Part shown: positions 33,539 through 43,647 of the stretch, piece after piece
How the letters are laid out: every line of letters starts with the position of its first letter
Position numbering within the stretch: position 1 is the first letter of the stretch
NCBI GenBank assembly: GCA_965223255.1
Contig: CBDCWA010000003.1
Span: forward strand, 558,001 to 622,000
Reading direction: 5' to 3'
DNA: 64,000 nucleotides
Source: CBDCWA01 sp965223255
GTDB lineage: Bacteria > Pseudomonadota > Alphaproteobacteria > Rhizobiales > Hyphomicrobiaceae
Made by a program: the position numbers and the translations under genes
The notes under the pieces: model-generated
Seen by the model: the letters and a program-made list of their open reading frames with translations, nothing else
Database searches by the model: none
Told to the model about the DNA's origin: nothing

Positions 33539-34867
33539 ATGCAAGTCGCAAAGTCCAGTCGCTTCCCAATTCGCCACAAGATCATCGCCTGCACAGCAAC
33601 GCTGTTCACCGCAATGGCGCTCTCGGGCTGTAGCGCCGATATTACCCGCTTCGACCAACCGGCCTATGGTTTTGGCGGCAAGAAAGTGTCGACCCGCATC
33701 CCGGTTCCGGAAGAACGCATGCGCCAGCCGTCACCACCTTCTTACGAGCCGCATTCCGATCAAAGCACATTTAGACCGACCTACAACTATTCCCCGCGCG
33801 CGCCCGTAGAACGCACAGACCTGCCACCAATACGCAGCAATGGTCCGCTAGCGCCGGTCAAGCCTCAAACGAGGATTGCCAACGCAGTCCCCCCCAGAGC
33901 CGCTCCGATACCGACAACACCACCACCACGACGCGCCTCGACCTATCGCCAGCCCACCGGCACGATCACCGTCCGCCGTGGCGACACCCTCTACGGCATC
34001 GCCCGTCGCCACAACATCTCGGTTTCAGCGCTGAAGACCGAAAATAACCTCACCGACTCCTATTTGAAGACCGGTCAAATACTGCGCCTTCCCGCCCCTA
34101 CACTCAATCGGCAAGCAAAAGTAGTTCCCGCAGCGGTCACCCGTAAACCACGCCTCACCGGTCGGACAAAAGCCTTGAATTGGACCGGCAGTTATCACGT
34201 CAAACGCGGTGACAGCCTATACAGAATTGCGCGATCGCACGGTGTGTCGGTATCCGAGTTGCGGGCGGCCAATAGCATCAAAAATCCGCGCCGCATGCGC
34301 CCCGGCGTGGTCCTTCGCGTGCCAGGCACGCGCAGCGCGATCGAGGCCGCACCCTCTGCCAAACAAATTGCCAAACGTCCCGTCATTTCCGGGTCAGATC
34401 CAAATGTTACAGCATCGCCTGCTGCACATCCCGTTGCCAAGCAAAGTTCCAAGCGTAGGTCCAAGCCCCAACTTGCCGCGGCGAGCGCCAAGCTGCGCTG
34501 GCCGGTGACCGGTCGGATAGTTTCCCGCTTCGGCAAACGAGGGGACGGCAGCTTTAATGAAGGTATTGATATTTCCGTCCCGCCCGGCACCGACGTTCGC
34601 GCGGCGGGCGACGGTGTTGTGGCCTATGCCGGTCATGAAGTTAAGGGGCTCGGCAAGCTGCTGCTGGTGCGCCATACCGGCGATATCATTACCGCTTACG
34701 CACATAATCAAAACCTGCTGGTTCAGCGTGGGGACCAGGTGCGGCGCGGCCAAATCATCGCCAAGTCGGGGATTTCGGACCGCACAAAAAGCCCTGAACT
34801 CCATTTTGAGGTCCGCAAAGACTCCCAACCCGTAAACCCAACCAAGTATCTCTCCACACCTGGTTAG
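33539..34867 (+). CDS. LysM-LysM-LytM lipoprotein, NlpD-like amidase activator
   Basis: A 442-residue lipoprotein: the signal ends in L-S-G-C with Cys31 lipidated. A Pro-rich linker, two LysM peptidoglycan-binding domains (about residues 141-185 and 219-263) and a C-terminal M23/LytM domain (about 318-440) follow. In active M23 enzymes the first zinc ligand is His in an H-x-G-x-D context; here the segment is F-N-E-G-I-D, so that His is missing. The later Y-A-H-N and L-H-F-E-V-R histidines remain. This pattern fits the NlpD/DipM class, which activates amidases rather than cutting peptides. The position after surE supports this. Confidence 0.9.
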   Translation: MQVAKSSRFPIRHKIIACTATLFTAMALSGCSADITRFDQPAYGFGGKKVSTRIPVPEERMRQPSPPSYEPHSDQSTFRPTYNYSPRAPVERTDLPPIRSNGPLAPVKPQTRIANAVPPRAAPIPTTPPPRRASTYRQPTGTITVRRGDTLYGIARRHNISVSALKTENNLTDSYLKTGQILRLPAPTLNRQAKVVPAAVTRKPRLTGRTKALNWTGSYHVKRGDSLYRIARSHGVSVSELRAANSIKNPRRMRPGVVLRVPGTRSAIEAAPSAKQIAKRPVISGSDPNVTASPAAHPVAKQSSKRRSKPQLAAASAKLRWPVTGRIVSRFGKRGDGSFNEGIDISVPPGTDVRAAGDGVVAYAGHEVKGLGKLLLVRHTGDIITAYAHNQNLLVQRGDQVRRGQIIAKSGISDRTKSPELHFEVRKDSQPVNPTKYLSTPG

Positions 34868-34942
34868 ATGCCCGCGACCGGTCTAGGGCCCCGACCCTAC
34901 CTAAGTCATTCGCGCAGCTGACATTATGCAGATCAGGAGCGC

Positions 34943-35815
34943 CTAAGCGGAATCAAGCTTTTGACCAAGGCGTCCGGCAACGTCTTGAATGAACTGCCAG
35001 GCCACGCGACCCGAACGCGCACCCCGCGTCATACTCCATTCCAAAGCCTCGCGGATGAGCGCCTCATCGTCGATCACCAGTCCAAAATGCGCGCTATACC
35101 CGCGCACCATCTCGAAATAATCGTCTTGGCTGCAATTGTGAAAGCCAAGCCACAAGCCGAAGCGATCCGACAGAGATACCTTTTCTTCAACTGCCTCGGC
35201 TGGATTAATCGCCGTCGAACGCTCGTTTTCGATCATATCGCGGGGCATCAAATGCCGTCGGTTCGACGTGGCATAAAAGATAACATTATCCGGGCGCCCC
35301 TCTATACCGCCCTCCAGCACGGCTTTGAGGGACTTATAACTGGTATCATCGTGATCGAACGACAGATCATCGCAAAAGACGATAAAGCGACAATCGCTCG
35401 CGCGTAGAAATTCGAGGCATTCAGGTAGGCTGGCAATATCTTCTCGATGAACCTCTAACAGCTTCAAGCTGGCGTCTCCGACTTCATCACTGATCTCAGC
35501 GTGCACAGCCTTGATCAGCGATGATTTCCCCATCCCTCTCGCGCCCCACAACAGCGCATTGTTGGCCGGCAAGCCCTCGCCAAATCGCCGCGTGTTGGCC
35601 AATAACTGATCGGCCGTCCGATCAATACCTTTGAGCAGTGCAAGCGGCACCCGATTTGGCGTCTGAACCGCACTAAATGACGCAGTGTCCGGCTGCCAAA
35701 CGAAGGCGCTAGCAACGCTGAAGTCCGGCGCATTTGGCAGCTGCGGTGCCAGCCGCTCAAGGGCATCGGCAATCCGCGCGAGCTCGGTGTCAATTTGATT
35801 TTGCGATTTGGCCAT
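34943..35815 (-). CDS. DUF815-type P-loop ATPase
   Basis: A 290-residue AAA-like ATPase. Walker A is G-A-R-G-M-G-K-S-S (about residues 92-100) and Walker B F-I-V-F-C-D-D-L-S-F-D. A sensor-like Y-A-T-S-N-R-R-H-L-M and a C-terminal winged helical part follow. It matches the DUF815 family, widespread in Proteobacteria with no settled role. It is monocistronic here, convergent with the NlpD-like gene. Confidence 0.88.
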   Translation of the reverse strand: MAKSQNQIDTELARIADALERLAPQLPNAPDFSVASAFVWQPDTASFSAVQTPNRVPLALLKGIDRTADQLLANTRRFGEGLPANNALLWGARGMGKSSLIKAVHAEISDEVGDASLKLLEVHREDIASLPECLEFLRASDCRFIVFCDDLSFDHDDTSYKSLKAVLEGGIEGRPDNVIFYATSNRRHLMPRDMIENERSTAINPAEAVEEKVSLSDRFGLWLGFHNCSQDDYFEMVRGYSAHFGLVIDDEALIREALEWSMTRGARSGRVAWQFIQDVAGRLGQKLDSA

Positions 35816-36028
35816 GATCTCTCGGGATGTCTGCAGGGCAGACGCTCAATGTTCGCGCTGCAAGCCCGAATATATCGCTAGCCGCCGCGGGCGTCACGCA
35901 CCGAGCCTTACCCGATGCGGACTGCGTTAAGCAACGTAATTAATTGCAAGTATATGGCAGACCTAGAGTGACTTGCTGCCTGACCTAATCGCTCGCCAGG
36001 TACAGCTCGGATCACGATGCCTACAGGA

Positions 36029-36898
36029 TCAGGCCCCTTCGGCCTGTTCCCGATAACGATGTTGCAGTCCTTCTTTTTCCTTGGCATCGGCCAACCGACG
36101 CACAAGAGCGGCCGCAAAAGCAACGGTTCGGTCGACAACCAGATGCCGCTGACGATCCAGCACCACGATATGATAGCTGTCGTCAAGCACCACCATCTCG
36201 ACCATCCCACCAAGCTTTCGCTGCAACAACAGCGCATTGTCCAGGCTGGCCATATCGTCATCGCGTGGATGCACAATCAGCGTCGGCGCCTTGACGTCAT
36301 TGAGCCGCTTTTTAACGTCCGCAACGAGGCAATTGAAATGAGAAAAGCAGCGGACCGGTGTCTTGTAGACCCCTGCCTGAGAAGCATCCTCACTGAGCAT
36401 ACTCTTGACGACGAACGATCTGATCCGTTCATCCTTGATACCGAAAGGCGGCCGTTCGGTAAGATTGGCCGTCACATTAAATGGCGTCGGTCGGATATAG
36501 CGAAGGATCACGCTGTGCCACGGCATAGCCCAGCCATCCATCACCAAAGTGGGTGCAAAGAGCGTCAGGCCTTGGATATGCTCGGGCCGCTCTTGCGCGA
36601 GCCGAAGGGCCAATATCGCCCCCATCGATAGGCCGCCGGCGATGACAATGTCACAATCCTCACGAAGCCGATCGAGCGCCCGCTCGACACTGGCATACCA
36701 ATCACGCCATGTGGACTTTCTTAACTCCTCGAGTGATCCGCAATGGCCAGCAAGTTGGCATGAATAGACGGTATGTCCTTCACGTGCCAATCCACGCGCG
36801 ACATAACGCAATTCATGCGGCGTACCGCCTAGGCCGTGGATCAATAAAAACCCAACACGCCCACCCCTTACATATTCGCTGTAGTCGTTACTACTCAT
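36029..36898 (-). CDS. alpha/beta hydrolase, carboxylesterase-like
   Basis: A 289-residue serine hydrolase. The oxyanion-hole motif is L-I-H-G-L-G-G-T-P at about residues 19-27. The nucleophile is Ser91 in G-G-L-S-M-G, and the acid and base are likely Asp in H-P-R-D-D-D and His in D-S-Y-H-I-V. It resembles bacterial Est30-type carboxylesterases or monoacylglycerol lipases. No signal peptide is present. The substrate cannot be inferred from neighbours, though an aminotransferase gene lies upstream on the same strand after 283 bp. Confidence 0.85.
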   Translation of the reverse strand: MSSNDYSEYVRGGRVGFLLIHGLGGTPHELRYVARGLAREGHTVYSCQLAGHCGSLEELRKSTWRDWYASVERALDRLREDCDIVIAGGLSMGAILALRLAQERPEHIQGLTLFAPTLVMDGWAMPWHSVILRYIRPTPFNVTANLTERPPFGIKDERIRSFVVKSMLSEDASQAGVYKTPVRCFSHFNCLVADVKKRLNDVKAPTLIVHPRDDDMASLDNALLLQRKLGGMVEMVVLDDSYHIVVLDRQRHLVVDRTVAFAAALVRRLADAKEKEGLQHRYREQAEGA

Positions 36899-37181
36899 GA
36901 TTATTCCGTCATACTTTTTTGGTAATTTTACAAAGCGACGACCCGCTGACTGAAACGCACAGCTTGCGGATCAATATTAACGCCCGCGCATTCATGCCTA
37001 CGAGACGGATCAGCATCCCGACCGATCCCGCGATATTCAATTGCTCCTCAGATTTTGTAGAACGTCCGCCCGAGCCTACTGGGCGCTGGAATGAACGAAA
37101 AAGGCTAACACGCGACTTGACCTCCACTGGCGAACAGCACGCCGGCTTGATTGGCGCTACAGTAAAGAAATACCGCCACCC

Positions 37182-38615
37182 TCATTGCTTGCTCACACGA
37201 TGCAGCAATCTATCCAGAAGCTTCAACGCCAAATCGATTTCTTCGTTAGAAATATGAAGGTTTGGTGCTAAAGTTATGACATTCTTATAATATCCGCCAA
37301 TATCCAGCACAAGTCCATATTTCTTGCCGTCGACTTCGAGGTCCCCCTTCAGGCCCTCATCGACCATCTCGTCAACGATGGCCCTTGCCGGCGTGAAGCT
37401 ATCCTCGGGCTCACAAATCTCCATACGCATGGCCATTCCAAGGCCATCCACATCACCTACGATGGGATAGCGCGCCTTGAGGTCTTTGAGCCCCTCAAGG
37501 AAATAGGCGCCTTTGGCGAGCGTCATGGCTTCGTAGTCGCCCTCTTCGAGCATTTTCACGGTTTCGAGTGCAACTGCGGTACCCATGGGATTGGAGTTGA
37601 ACGTAGAGTGCGTGGAGCCCGGTGGAAATGCCTCCGGCGTGATCAATTCTTCGCGAGCCCAGATGCCCGCCAGCGGATTGAGGCCATTGGTGAGCGCCTT
37701 GCCAAAAACGACGATGTCAGGTTTGACATTGAAATTCTCCAGCGACCAAAACTTCCCGGCACGATAGAACCCCATCTGGATCTCATCGTCGACCAGCAGA
37801 ATTTTGCGCGCCTCAAGGATCTTGCCGAGTTTCTCGAAATAGCCCGGCGGCGGCACGATATAACCGCCTGTGCCCTGGATAGCCTCGACGAAGAAGGCAG
37901 CAAATTCCGCTTCGCCTGCTTTGGCATCCCACACCGCATGATATTCGCTATCGAACAGACGCGCGAACTGATCGACACAATACAGCCCGCAATCCTCCCG
38001 CTTCTTGCCATAAGGACATCTGAAACAATAGGGGTATGGGACGAACTGGGCCCGCTCGCCAAAATGCCCATAGCGGCGCCGATAACGGTATGATGAAGTG
38101 ATTGCAGAAGCACCAAGCGTACGACCGTGATATCCACCTTCGAATGCGAACATCAGGCTTTTGCCATTGCTGGCATTGCGCACGATCTTCAGCGCGTCTT
38201 CAACGGCTTGCGAGCCGCCGACATTGAAGTGCACCCGGCCTTTGTCGCCCCAGGTGTTTTCGATACGCCGCGCAATCCGCGACGCCAATTCTATTTTCTC
38301 TCGATGTAGATATTGGCTCGCCAGTTGCGGTAGCTTGTCCAACTGCTGGCGTACGGCACCATTGTGGCGCTCATTGCGATAGCCGAAATTGACGGCTGAA
38401 TACCACATTTGCAAATCGAGAAATGTCCGGCCTTCGCTATCGTATAGAAAAGACCCTTCGCAGCGATCGAAAAGCTTCGGCGGCTCGACGTAGTGTACCG
38501 TGTCACCATGCGAGCAATACACAGCTTCGAGCGCCAGCATTTCATCCTCCGACAATTCGTCGTAGGCAATCTCGGGCAACTGCGGCCCACCAGATCCGGA
38601 AACCGGCTGATCCAT
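37182..38615 (-). CDS. class III PLP-dependent aminotransferase
   Basis: A 477-residue fold-type I enzyme of the ornithine/GABA/lysine aminotransferase group. The PLP lysine is in V-F-G-K-A-L-T-N-G, with G-G-S-Q-A-V-E and V-D-D-E-I-Q-M-G-F-Y-R as cofactor motifs. A C-x2-C-x8-C-x3-C insert (C-F-R-C-P ... D-C-G-L-Y-C) matches GABA-type members of the class. The amine donor is not determinable by eye. Its start is 3 bp after the stop of a HAD phosphatase gene, so both should be one operon, with the symporter further upstream. Confidence 0.9.
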   Translation of the reverse strand: MDQPVSGSGGPQLPEIAYDELSEDEMLALEAVYCSHGDTVHYVEPPKLFDRCEGSFLYDSEGRTFLDLQMWYSAVNFGYRNERHNGAVRQQLDKLPQLASQYLHREKIELASRIARRIENTWGDKGRVHFNVGGSQAVEDALKIVRNASNGKSLMFAFEGGYHGRTLGASAITSSYRYRRRYGHFGERAQFVPYPYCFRCPYGKKREDCGLYCVDQFARLFDSEYHAVWDAKAGEAEFAAFFVEAIQGTGGYIVPPPGYFEKLGKILEARKILLVDDEIQMGFYRAGKFWSLENFNVKPDIVVFGKALTNGLNPLAGIWAREELITPEAFPPGSTHSTFNSNPMGTAVALETVKMLEEGDYEAMTLAKGAYFLEGLKDLKARYPIVGDVDGLGMAMRMEICEPEDSFTPARAIVDEMVDEGLKGDLEVDGKKYGLVLDIGGYYKNVITLAPNLHISNEEIDLALKLLDRLLHRVSKQ

Positions 38616-38618
38616 TGG

Positions 38619-39305
38619 CTATTTCTCTCCTTGATGGGTTGCCACAACAGTTGGCACGCTTGGCAACTTGGCCGCCCACGACAGCAACAAACCTTTGGCC
38701 TCTCCAAAATCCTCAAACGGCAAATGCGGCAACTGGGCCCCGACGCAATGTGCTGTCAGACTGCCCTTGCACAAAACGAGGTCCACTCGCCCAGCGACAC
38801 AGAAATCAGAGCGGCCATCACCGATCATGATGCGCACCTTGTCCTGGACCTGCTCTGTAACCTTGCACTTGCAGTTTCCCGACAGCACGTTGCACGCGCT
38901 TGATGCATGGGGAAACGACAGCCGCCAGCGATCACCGCCCAACCACTCCATTCGGTTGGCATAATAGGGTAACGCCAACCCGGCCCGCGACAGCACGGTA
39001 TGGACATTCAGATCAAGTCCGTCCGACACAACCGTCACCGGAAACCCAAGTTCCGTACACACCCCAACGAACGCGGCAAATTCTGGATCCACTTGTACGT
39101 CGCGCAATGTGTCTTCAATTTGCTCCGGACTCGCGCGGAGAAGGTCAACCTGCCGCACCATGCACTCGCGAGACCCAATAAGTCCTGCCCGCCACTGCGC
39201 TTCAATGGCATGCCAACTTGGATCGGCGAACCGCTCAAGCAATAAGTCGGTGGTATCTTCGGTGACAATCGTCCCGTCAAAATCAACAAACACGTGGCAG
39301 TTCAT
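38619..39305 (-). CDS. HAD-superfamily phosphatase, MtnX/PSP-like
   Basis: A 228-residue HAD-IB type phosphatase. Motif I is V-D-F-D-G-T with nucleophile Asp8 and acid Asp10. Motif II is V-V-S-D-G, and motif III/IV G-D-G-R-S-D-F. A Cys-containing segment (C-N-V-L-S-G-N-C-K-C) occurs in the cap region. It resembles MtnX and phosphoserine-phosphatase relatives, acting on small phosphorylated metabolites. Linkage to an aminotransferase suggests a phospho-amino compound, but that is inference. Confidence 0.85.
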   Translation of the reverse strand: MNCHVFVDFDGTIVTEDTTDLLLERFADPSWHAIEAQWRAGLIGSRECMVRQVDLLRASPEQIEDTLRDVQVDPEFAAFVGVCTELGFPVTVVSDGLDLNVHTVLSRAGLALPYYANRMEWLGGDRWRLSFPHASSACNVLSGNCKCKVTEQVQDKVRIMIGDGRSDFCVAGRVDLVLCKGSLTAHCVGAQLPHLPFEDFGEAKGLLLSWAAKLPSVPTVVATHQGEK

Positions 39306-39571
39306 ATAATTACTCTACTAACTCCCAGAACCCATTGATTGTTCGCCTGTTTCATCAAATCTTCTTTGAGCGCCGGCAAAACAAACTCGTTTAGCCTCAG
39401 TCTAAGAGCGTGCCAACGCAAACCGCTAATAAGCCGCAACGGTGATGGCCTTGGATAACCAGGACCACGGCGCCTCTCTAACCCGGTCGGACAGCGTCTT
39501 TCCAAGCCTCTGCCCGCCCCATGGACATCGCAGATCTATTCAATTTCAACAATTTAACAGGAGGGTTAAAG

Positions 39572-40942
39572 TTAACCTCTGGCTTTTTCGATACCGCAGC
39601 ACGTCGCGTATGTGATGGCCGCAAGGGCGAGCGACGCCAGATATGGCGTCTCTAGACCTATTCCCCAGCGAAAAAATGACCAACTTGTGATGCCGATCAC
39701 TATTGTCGCAGCCGCCGCCAAGGCGCCGCCCAACCGGGTAAACAATCCCATGACCGCAACAATGAACACGCCGGAGCTGCCGGCCGCGGATGCCGTCTCA
39801 ATCAAATCCTTAACCTTACCGGACGAAAGCGCGATCCAAAACGCCAGGAGGGCAAGGCCCACCACCGTCAACCGGGTGATCAAAAGCTTCTGGCTATCGG
39901 TTGGCGACCTGAGGGCCGGGGTGACGAGGTTATTCGATACTTGGGCCGCACTCGCCAGCAGCACCGAATCGACGGTCGACAGGATGGCTGAAATCACAGC
40001 ACCTGCGAACATCACGTAGAGGAGGTTCGGGAGGTATTTTTCGGCCAGAACCGCGACAACTTGCTCGGAATTTGCAAGGTTGGGAACCAGGGCAGGGGCC
40101 AACAAGCCGAGCAACAGGGGAATGAACCCGATGGCAATGTAGAGAATACCGCCCGCGACAGCGCCGCGCGCCGCCACTTCGCCACTGCGTGCGCCCAGAA
40201 CCCGAGAAATAATCTCAATCGCAACCACGGTGCCACAAATCGGCACCGCCAGATTTTCCGCAAAAGACCAGAAATTGAAGGGCCCGGCGGCCACCAGCGT
40301 CAGGCGTTCTGCGGCGATCTGGCTGCCGGCAGCTGTGAGACCGCCAAGCTGCACCAAAATGACGACCAGCAATACGATGAGACCGACAATGACTGCCAGG
40401 CCCTGAATGAGATCGGTCCAGGTATCCGCAAGCAGCCCGCCAAGGACGCTGTAGGCCATAACGATGACGGCAGCGAGCCCGATCGCGATCTGCACATCAA
40501 CTCCGCTTGCCGCGCTGACGATAGTGCCAAACGCGCGGACCTGTGCTGCAGCCCAAAACAGCGAACCGGGCAACAGGACGAAAACAACCAGTTTTCCGAC
40601 CCACGGCGCATAGCGCTGGGCAAAGAAATCCGCAAATGTAATAAGCCCACGCCGCCATAACCCGGCCGCAAACACCGCTCCCACCAAGATGATCGCAAAC
40701 CCATAGCCAAACGGATCGGCCTGCCCGCCAGACAGCCCTTTTTCATAGACACTGCCGGCTGTGCCAACGATCGCCTCGGCGCCGAAAAACGTTGCAAACA
40801 CAGAAAATGCCAGTAGTCCCGTGCCGAGCCGGCGCCCGGCCAGGACATAGTCCGCGGTCGACTTGATCCGCAAAGAAACCCATACGCCGACGGCGAATTG
40901 CACCAGGATATAAGCTGCCACACCCCAAAGTACATTGCTCAT
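39572..40942 (-). CDS. sodium:solute symporter family protein
   Basis: A 456-residue membrane transporter with about 13 hydrophobic segments, of the SSS (sodium/solute symporter) family. Recognisable parts are D-Y-V-L-A-G-R-R-L-G near the start, F-A-T-F-F-G-A-E and the late S-A-I-L-S-T-V-D-S-V-L-L-A-S sodium-site region. I start it at the ATG at 40942 (M-S-N-V-L-W) because GCGGGG lies close upstream; a frame extension of 14 codons precedes it. The substrate is unknown; the aminotransferase/phosphatase pair downstream suggests an amine or amino acid. Confidence 0.9.
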   Translation of the reverse strand: MSNVLWGVAAYILVQFAVGVWVSLRIKSTADYVLAGRRLGTGLLAFSVFATFFGAEAIVGTAGSVYEKGLSGGQADPFGYGFAIILVGAVFAAGLWRRGLITFADFFAQRYAPWVGKLVVFVLLPGSLFWAAAQVRAFGTIVSAASGVDVQIAIGLAAVIVMAYSVLGGLLADTWTDLIQGLAVIVGLIVLLVVILVQLGGLTAAGSQIAAERLTLVAAGPFNFWSFAENLAVPICGTVVAIEIISRVLGARSGEVAARGAVAGGILYIAIGFIPLLLGLLAPALVPNLANSEQVVAVLAEKYLPNLLYVMFAGAVISAILSTVDSVLLASAAQVSNNLVTPALRSPTDSQKLLITRLTVVGLALLAFWIALSSGKVKDLIETASAAGSSGVFIVAVMGLFTRLGGALAAAATIVIGITSWSFFRWGIGLETPYLASLALAAITYATCCGIEKARG

Positions 40943-41159
40943 GGCCCCGCCAGATCCCTCCCTGGTATTGGTATTTTTACGCAACTCCCGGCAATTTACT
41001 CGATGCCATAGTTACTAAAATACCCAGTCCGTTGGTCTTGTTGGTGACACGGTGGCGCACTATCACTTAAATTCCTTATCTGCGTCTAACGTAGGCATGG
41101 TGAGCCGGGCAATGAATCTGGAGGCGGCGCTATAAGGCGCGCGAACAAACGAGACTTTA

Positions 41160-42956
41160 ATGCAACGCTATCTGCACCAGTGCCTATCACTCGTCCTTAG
41201 CTTATCGCTGGTCGTAACGACGCTTCCTATCTCCTCCCGTCCGGCCGCGGCTCGCGAGCTCTCACGCGCGGAATATGAAGCCTGCCAGGCCCGAGACGAC
41301 GACGCGCTCAAGAAAGCCGTAGCACGGATCACAACTCAATCATTGGCCAAGGGGCTCGAAATCATCAACTATCAGGCGGTGGTCGATGCGCAATGGCACC
41401 GCATCGGCATGAACCGCCTGATAGATAATCGCGTTGATCTGGCGATCGTCGAAGTACGCAAGGAAACAAGTTGGGCCGAACTCCTGAAATCATTGGCCTA
41501 CAAAGACGTATCTCAGAAACTTGCCGTCACGGTTACAGAGCGTGTCTACCGCTCAGAAGTCGTGAAGACCGCGCTGGATACACTGGCAGTTGGTGTTGGC
41601 AAAGACGTTGCCCGTAACCTCGAAATCGCAACCATAGATTCCGCCAAGCCGGCACTGGCATGCATCAAGGCCTACTTGGGTCCGCGCTACGGCACGACCG
41701 TTGCCGGTGTCGTCTCACAAGATGCGGGCAAAGCCTTTAACCTGGACCCTGCGACCGGCAAAGCGATCGTCGGCAAAGGCGCCATTGCAGCACAATCGAG
41801 CGCTGGTATCGCTGGTGCAGTAATAATTCTTGTGCGTCGTCGGCTAGGCAACATGGCCGCACGACTTGGCCAAAGATTAGTCGGTTCTGTTCTCGGACGA
41901 CTGGTATCGATTGTCGCCGGTGGCGTAGGCGTCGCCCTGATTGCCAAAGATCTTTGGGATCTTCGAACCGGCGTCCTCCCGATCATCGCAAAAGAGATGA
42001 AGTCACGAACGACGAAGGAAAAGGTCAAAGCAGAAATCGCCCGCACCATCGCCGCGCAAATCAAAATGCAATCGAACGAAATTGCTGCAGCCACCGCAGA
42101 CAGCGTTGTCAAGGTCTGGCGGGAGTTTCGGCGCGGTCATGCCAAGGTTCTTGAACTTTCCGAGCGCAATAAGGCGTTTCGGCAATTCCTCAACACCACC
42201 AGGGCCCGCGATCTCGGTCGCCTCGATGAAGTGGTCGCACTTCTTTTACCGGTCGAAAAGGAGGCCGGCGTATTGCGCCGCCTCAAGGACGGCACTCTAC
42301 AGCGCGCCGTCAACGAGCTTTCAGAGCAAGGCATGATCATCGCGCGCGAGAAGCAATCGTTGGAACTAGCAATACGCTGGAGCGCCCTTGCCGGTTCCGA
42401 TCTACGACGTGTTACAGAGTACGATTTGCACAAGCGGGCCGATCCTGGCGATTTCTCCAAGGCCTCTCTGAAACGATTGTTCGGTCTTAACGATGACATC
42501 TCCATTCGTCGCCTGGCCGGAATTAGCAGAGAAGCAAGAGAAAGCCTGTTCGACTTAAACGACAAAAATCTAATGCGGTTGGCGCGCAGCATGGGAAGCG
42601 CCGAATTGGAAACGCTTTCTGGATACCTCACAGGTCTGGCGCCTGGTCCGCGTAAAGACGTCCTAAAGGCTGTCGCAGAGACACCGGCGCGCATGCGCGT
42701 CCTTGCCTCGGTCCGCGTGCGCGACGCTGTGCTTTCAAGCAAGGACCAGTCGGCAGCCGTTCGCATGATGCTGTTGTCACCACCGGTTTTCGACATCAAC
42801 ACCCTGCGCAGGCATTCCAATTTGGTGTTGGAGGGCCGCGTTAGCCCGGTTTTGATGTGGGAGAAGCACCCGATTGCCCTGGTGTCTGCCGTCATTTCTT
42901 TATTATTTTTGCTTCTCGTTCTGCGCCGGCTTCTCTTTGCCCGCCGCCGCGTCTAG
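41160..42956 (+). CDS. exported membrane-anchored hypothetical protein
   Basis: A 598-residue protein with a signal peptide (about residues 1-31, ending S-R-P-A-A-A) and a C-terminal membrane helix followed by a basic stop (L-L-F-A-R-R-R-V). Two internal hydrophobic Gly-rich stretches (about 215-270) flank an Arg-rich loop and may insert in the membrane. The remainder is helical and rich in Arg, Glu and Leu. I recognise no domain. No gene overlap links it to its neighbours, though the YbjQ-type gene follows 48 bp downstream. Confidence 0.75.
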   Translation: MQRYLHQCLSLVLSLSLVVTTLPISSRPAAARELSRAEYEACQARDDDALKKAVARITTQSLAKGLEIINYQAVVDAQWHRIGMNRLIDNRVDLAIVEVRKETSWAELLKSLAYKDVSQKLAVTVTERVYRSEVVKTALDTLAVGVGKDVARNLEIATIDSAKPALACIKAYLGPRYGTTVAGVVSQDAGKAFNLDPATGKAIVGKGAIAAQSSAGIAGAVIILVRRRLGNMAARLGQRLVGSVLGRLVSIVAGGVGVALIAKDLWDLRTGVLPIIAKEMKSRTTKEKVKAEIARTIAAQIKMQSNEIAAATADSVVKVWREFRRGHAKVLELSERNKAFRQFLNTTRARDLGRLDEVVALLLPVEKEAGVLRRLKDGTLQRAVNELSEQGMIIAREKQSLELAIRWSALAGSDLRRVTEYDLHKRADPGDFSKASLKRLFGLNDDISIRRLAGISREARESLFDLNDKNLMRLARSMGSAELETLSGYLTGLAPGPRKDVLKAVAETPARMRVLASVRVRDAVLSSKDQSAAVRMMLLSPPVFDINTLRRHSNLVLEGRVSPVLMWEKHPIALVSAVISLLFLLLVLRRLLFARRRV

Positions 42957-43004
42957 CCTATCACCCACCAAGTTATCTACAGAAATTCCAATCAGGGACC
43001 CGAT

Positions 43005-43337
43005 ATGTCGCAGATCAAACTGGTCACATCACAGGATCTGGGCGCCACACCGATCGTCTACGGTGCCATGCTTTGTGTCAGTGCGGTCAGCGGCGCCAAC
43101 ATTATTCGCGATATGCGAGAGGCCATTACCAATACGCTTGGTGGCAAAATGACGCGTTATGAGGCGCTAATTGATATAACCCTTGATCGTGCGTTGGAAA
43201 AACTATCTGAAAAAGCAGCAGCCGCCGGTTACGATGGTGTTCTGGCAGTCAGAATTTCGCACCCAAATATCTCCGACGGCGCCGTTGAAGTCGTCGTTTC
43301 AGGTACCGGCTTCAATTACCAGCCCCCTGTGTCCTGA
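43005..43337 (+). CDS. YbjQ/UPF0145-like protein
   Basis: A 110-residue soluble protein matching the YbjQ fold family: G-A-M-L-C-V-S-A-V-S-G-A-N-I-I-R-D near the start and A-A-A-G-Y-D-G-V-L-A-V-R later. The family is sometimes labelled heavy-metal-binding, but its role is unclear. AGGGAC precedes the start. Confidence 0.75.
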   Translation: MSQIKLVTSQDLGATPIVYGAMLCVSAVSGANIIRDMREAITNTLGGKMTRYEALIDITLDRALEKLSEKAAAAGYDGVLAVRISHPNISDGAVEVVVSGTGFNYQPPVS

Positions 43338-43470
43338 AATCCGCGCAATTTTGCGGTGATCCACATCATTTTGAAACAGATCGTGCGGGCTGCGCTGAGC
43401 ACTGCTATAAGCGCCCGGAGAATCGCTCGCGCTCGCCGCCCATTTGATGACTATGCCAGGAGATCTCGCC

Positions 43471-43647
43471 ATGGTTTTAAAATCACCCGGTATCATAACA
43501 TTCATGTTGTCGCTCATCCTCGTGGTCTGCGCCATCGTGGTGCAGTTCTTCGGCGCGTCAATTCCCCTTATTTCGGGCCACGAATTCCTTACCGTCCTGA
43601 TTGCCTACATCGTTTTATTGAGCGGCTGCCTGGTCCGCGCACTCTAG
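43471..43647 (+). CDS. 58-residue two-helix membrane protein
   Basis: ATG at 43471 with AGGAGA (43458-43463) eight bases upstream, a textbook ribosome site. The protein has two hydrophobic helices separated by a short polar turn (G-A-S-I-P-L-I-S-G-H-E). It ends in G-C-L-V-R-A-L. I recognise no family. The good ribosome site and clean helices make it likely real. Confidence 0.7.
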   Translation: MVLKSPGIITFMLSLILVVCAIVVQFFGASIPLISGHEFLTVLIAYIVLLSGCLVRAL

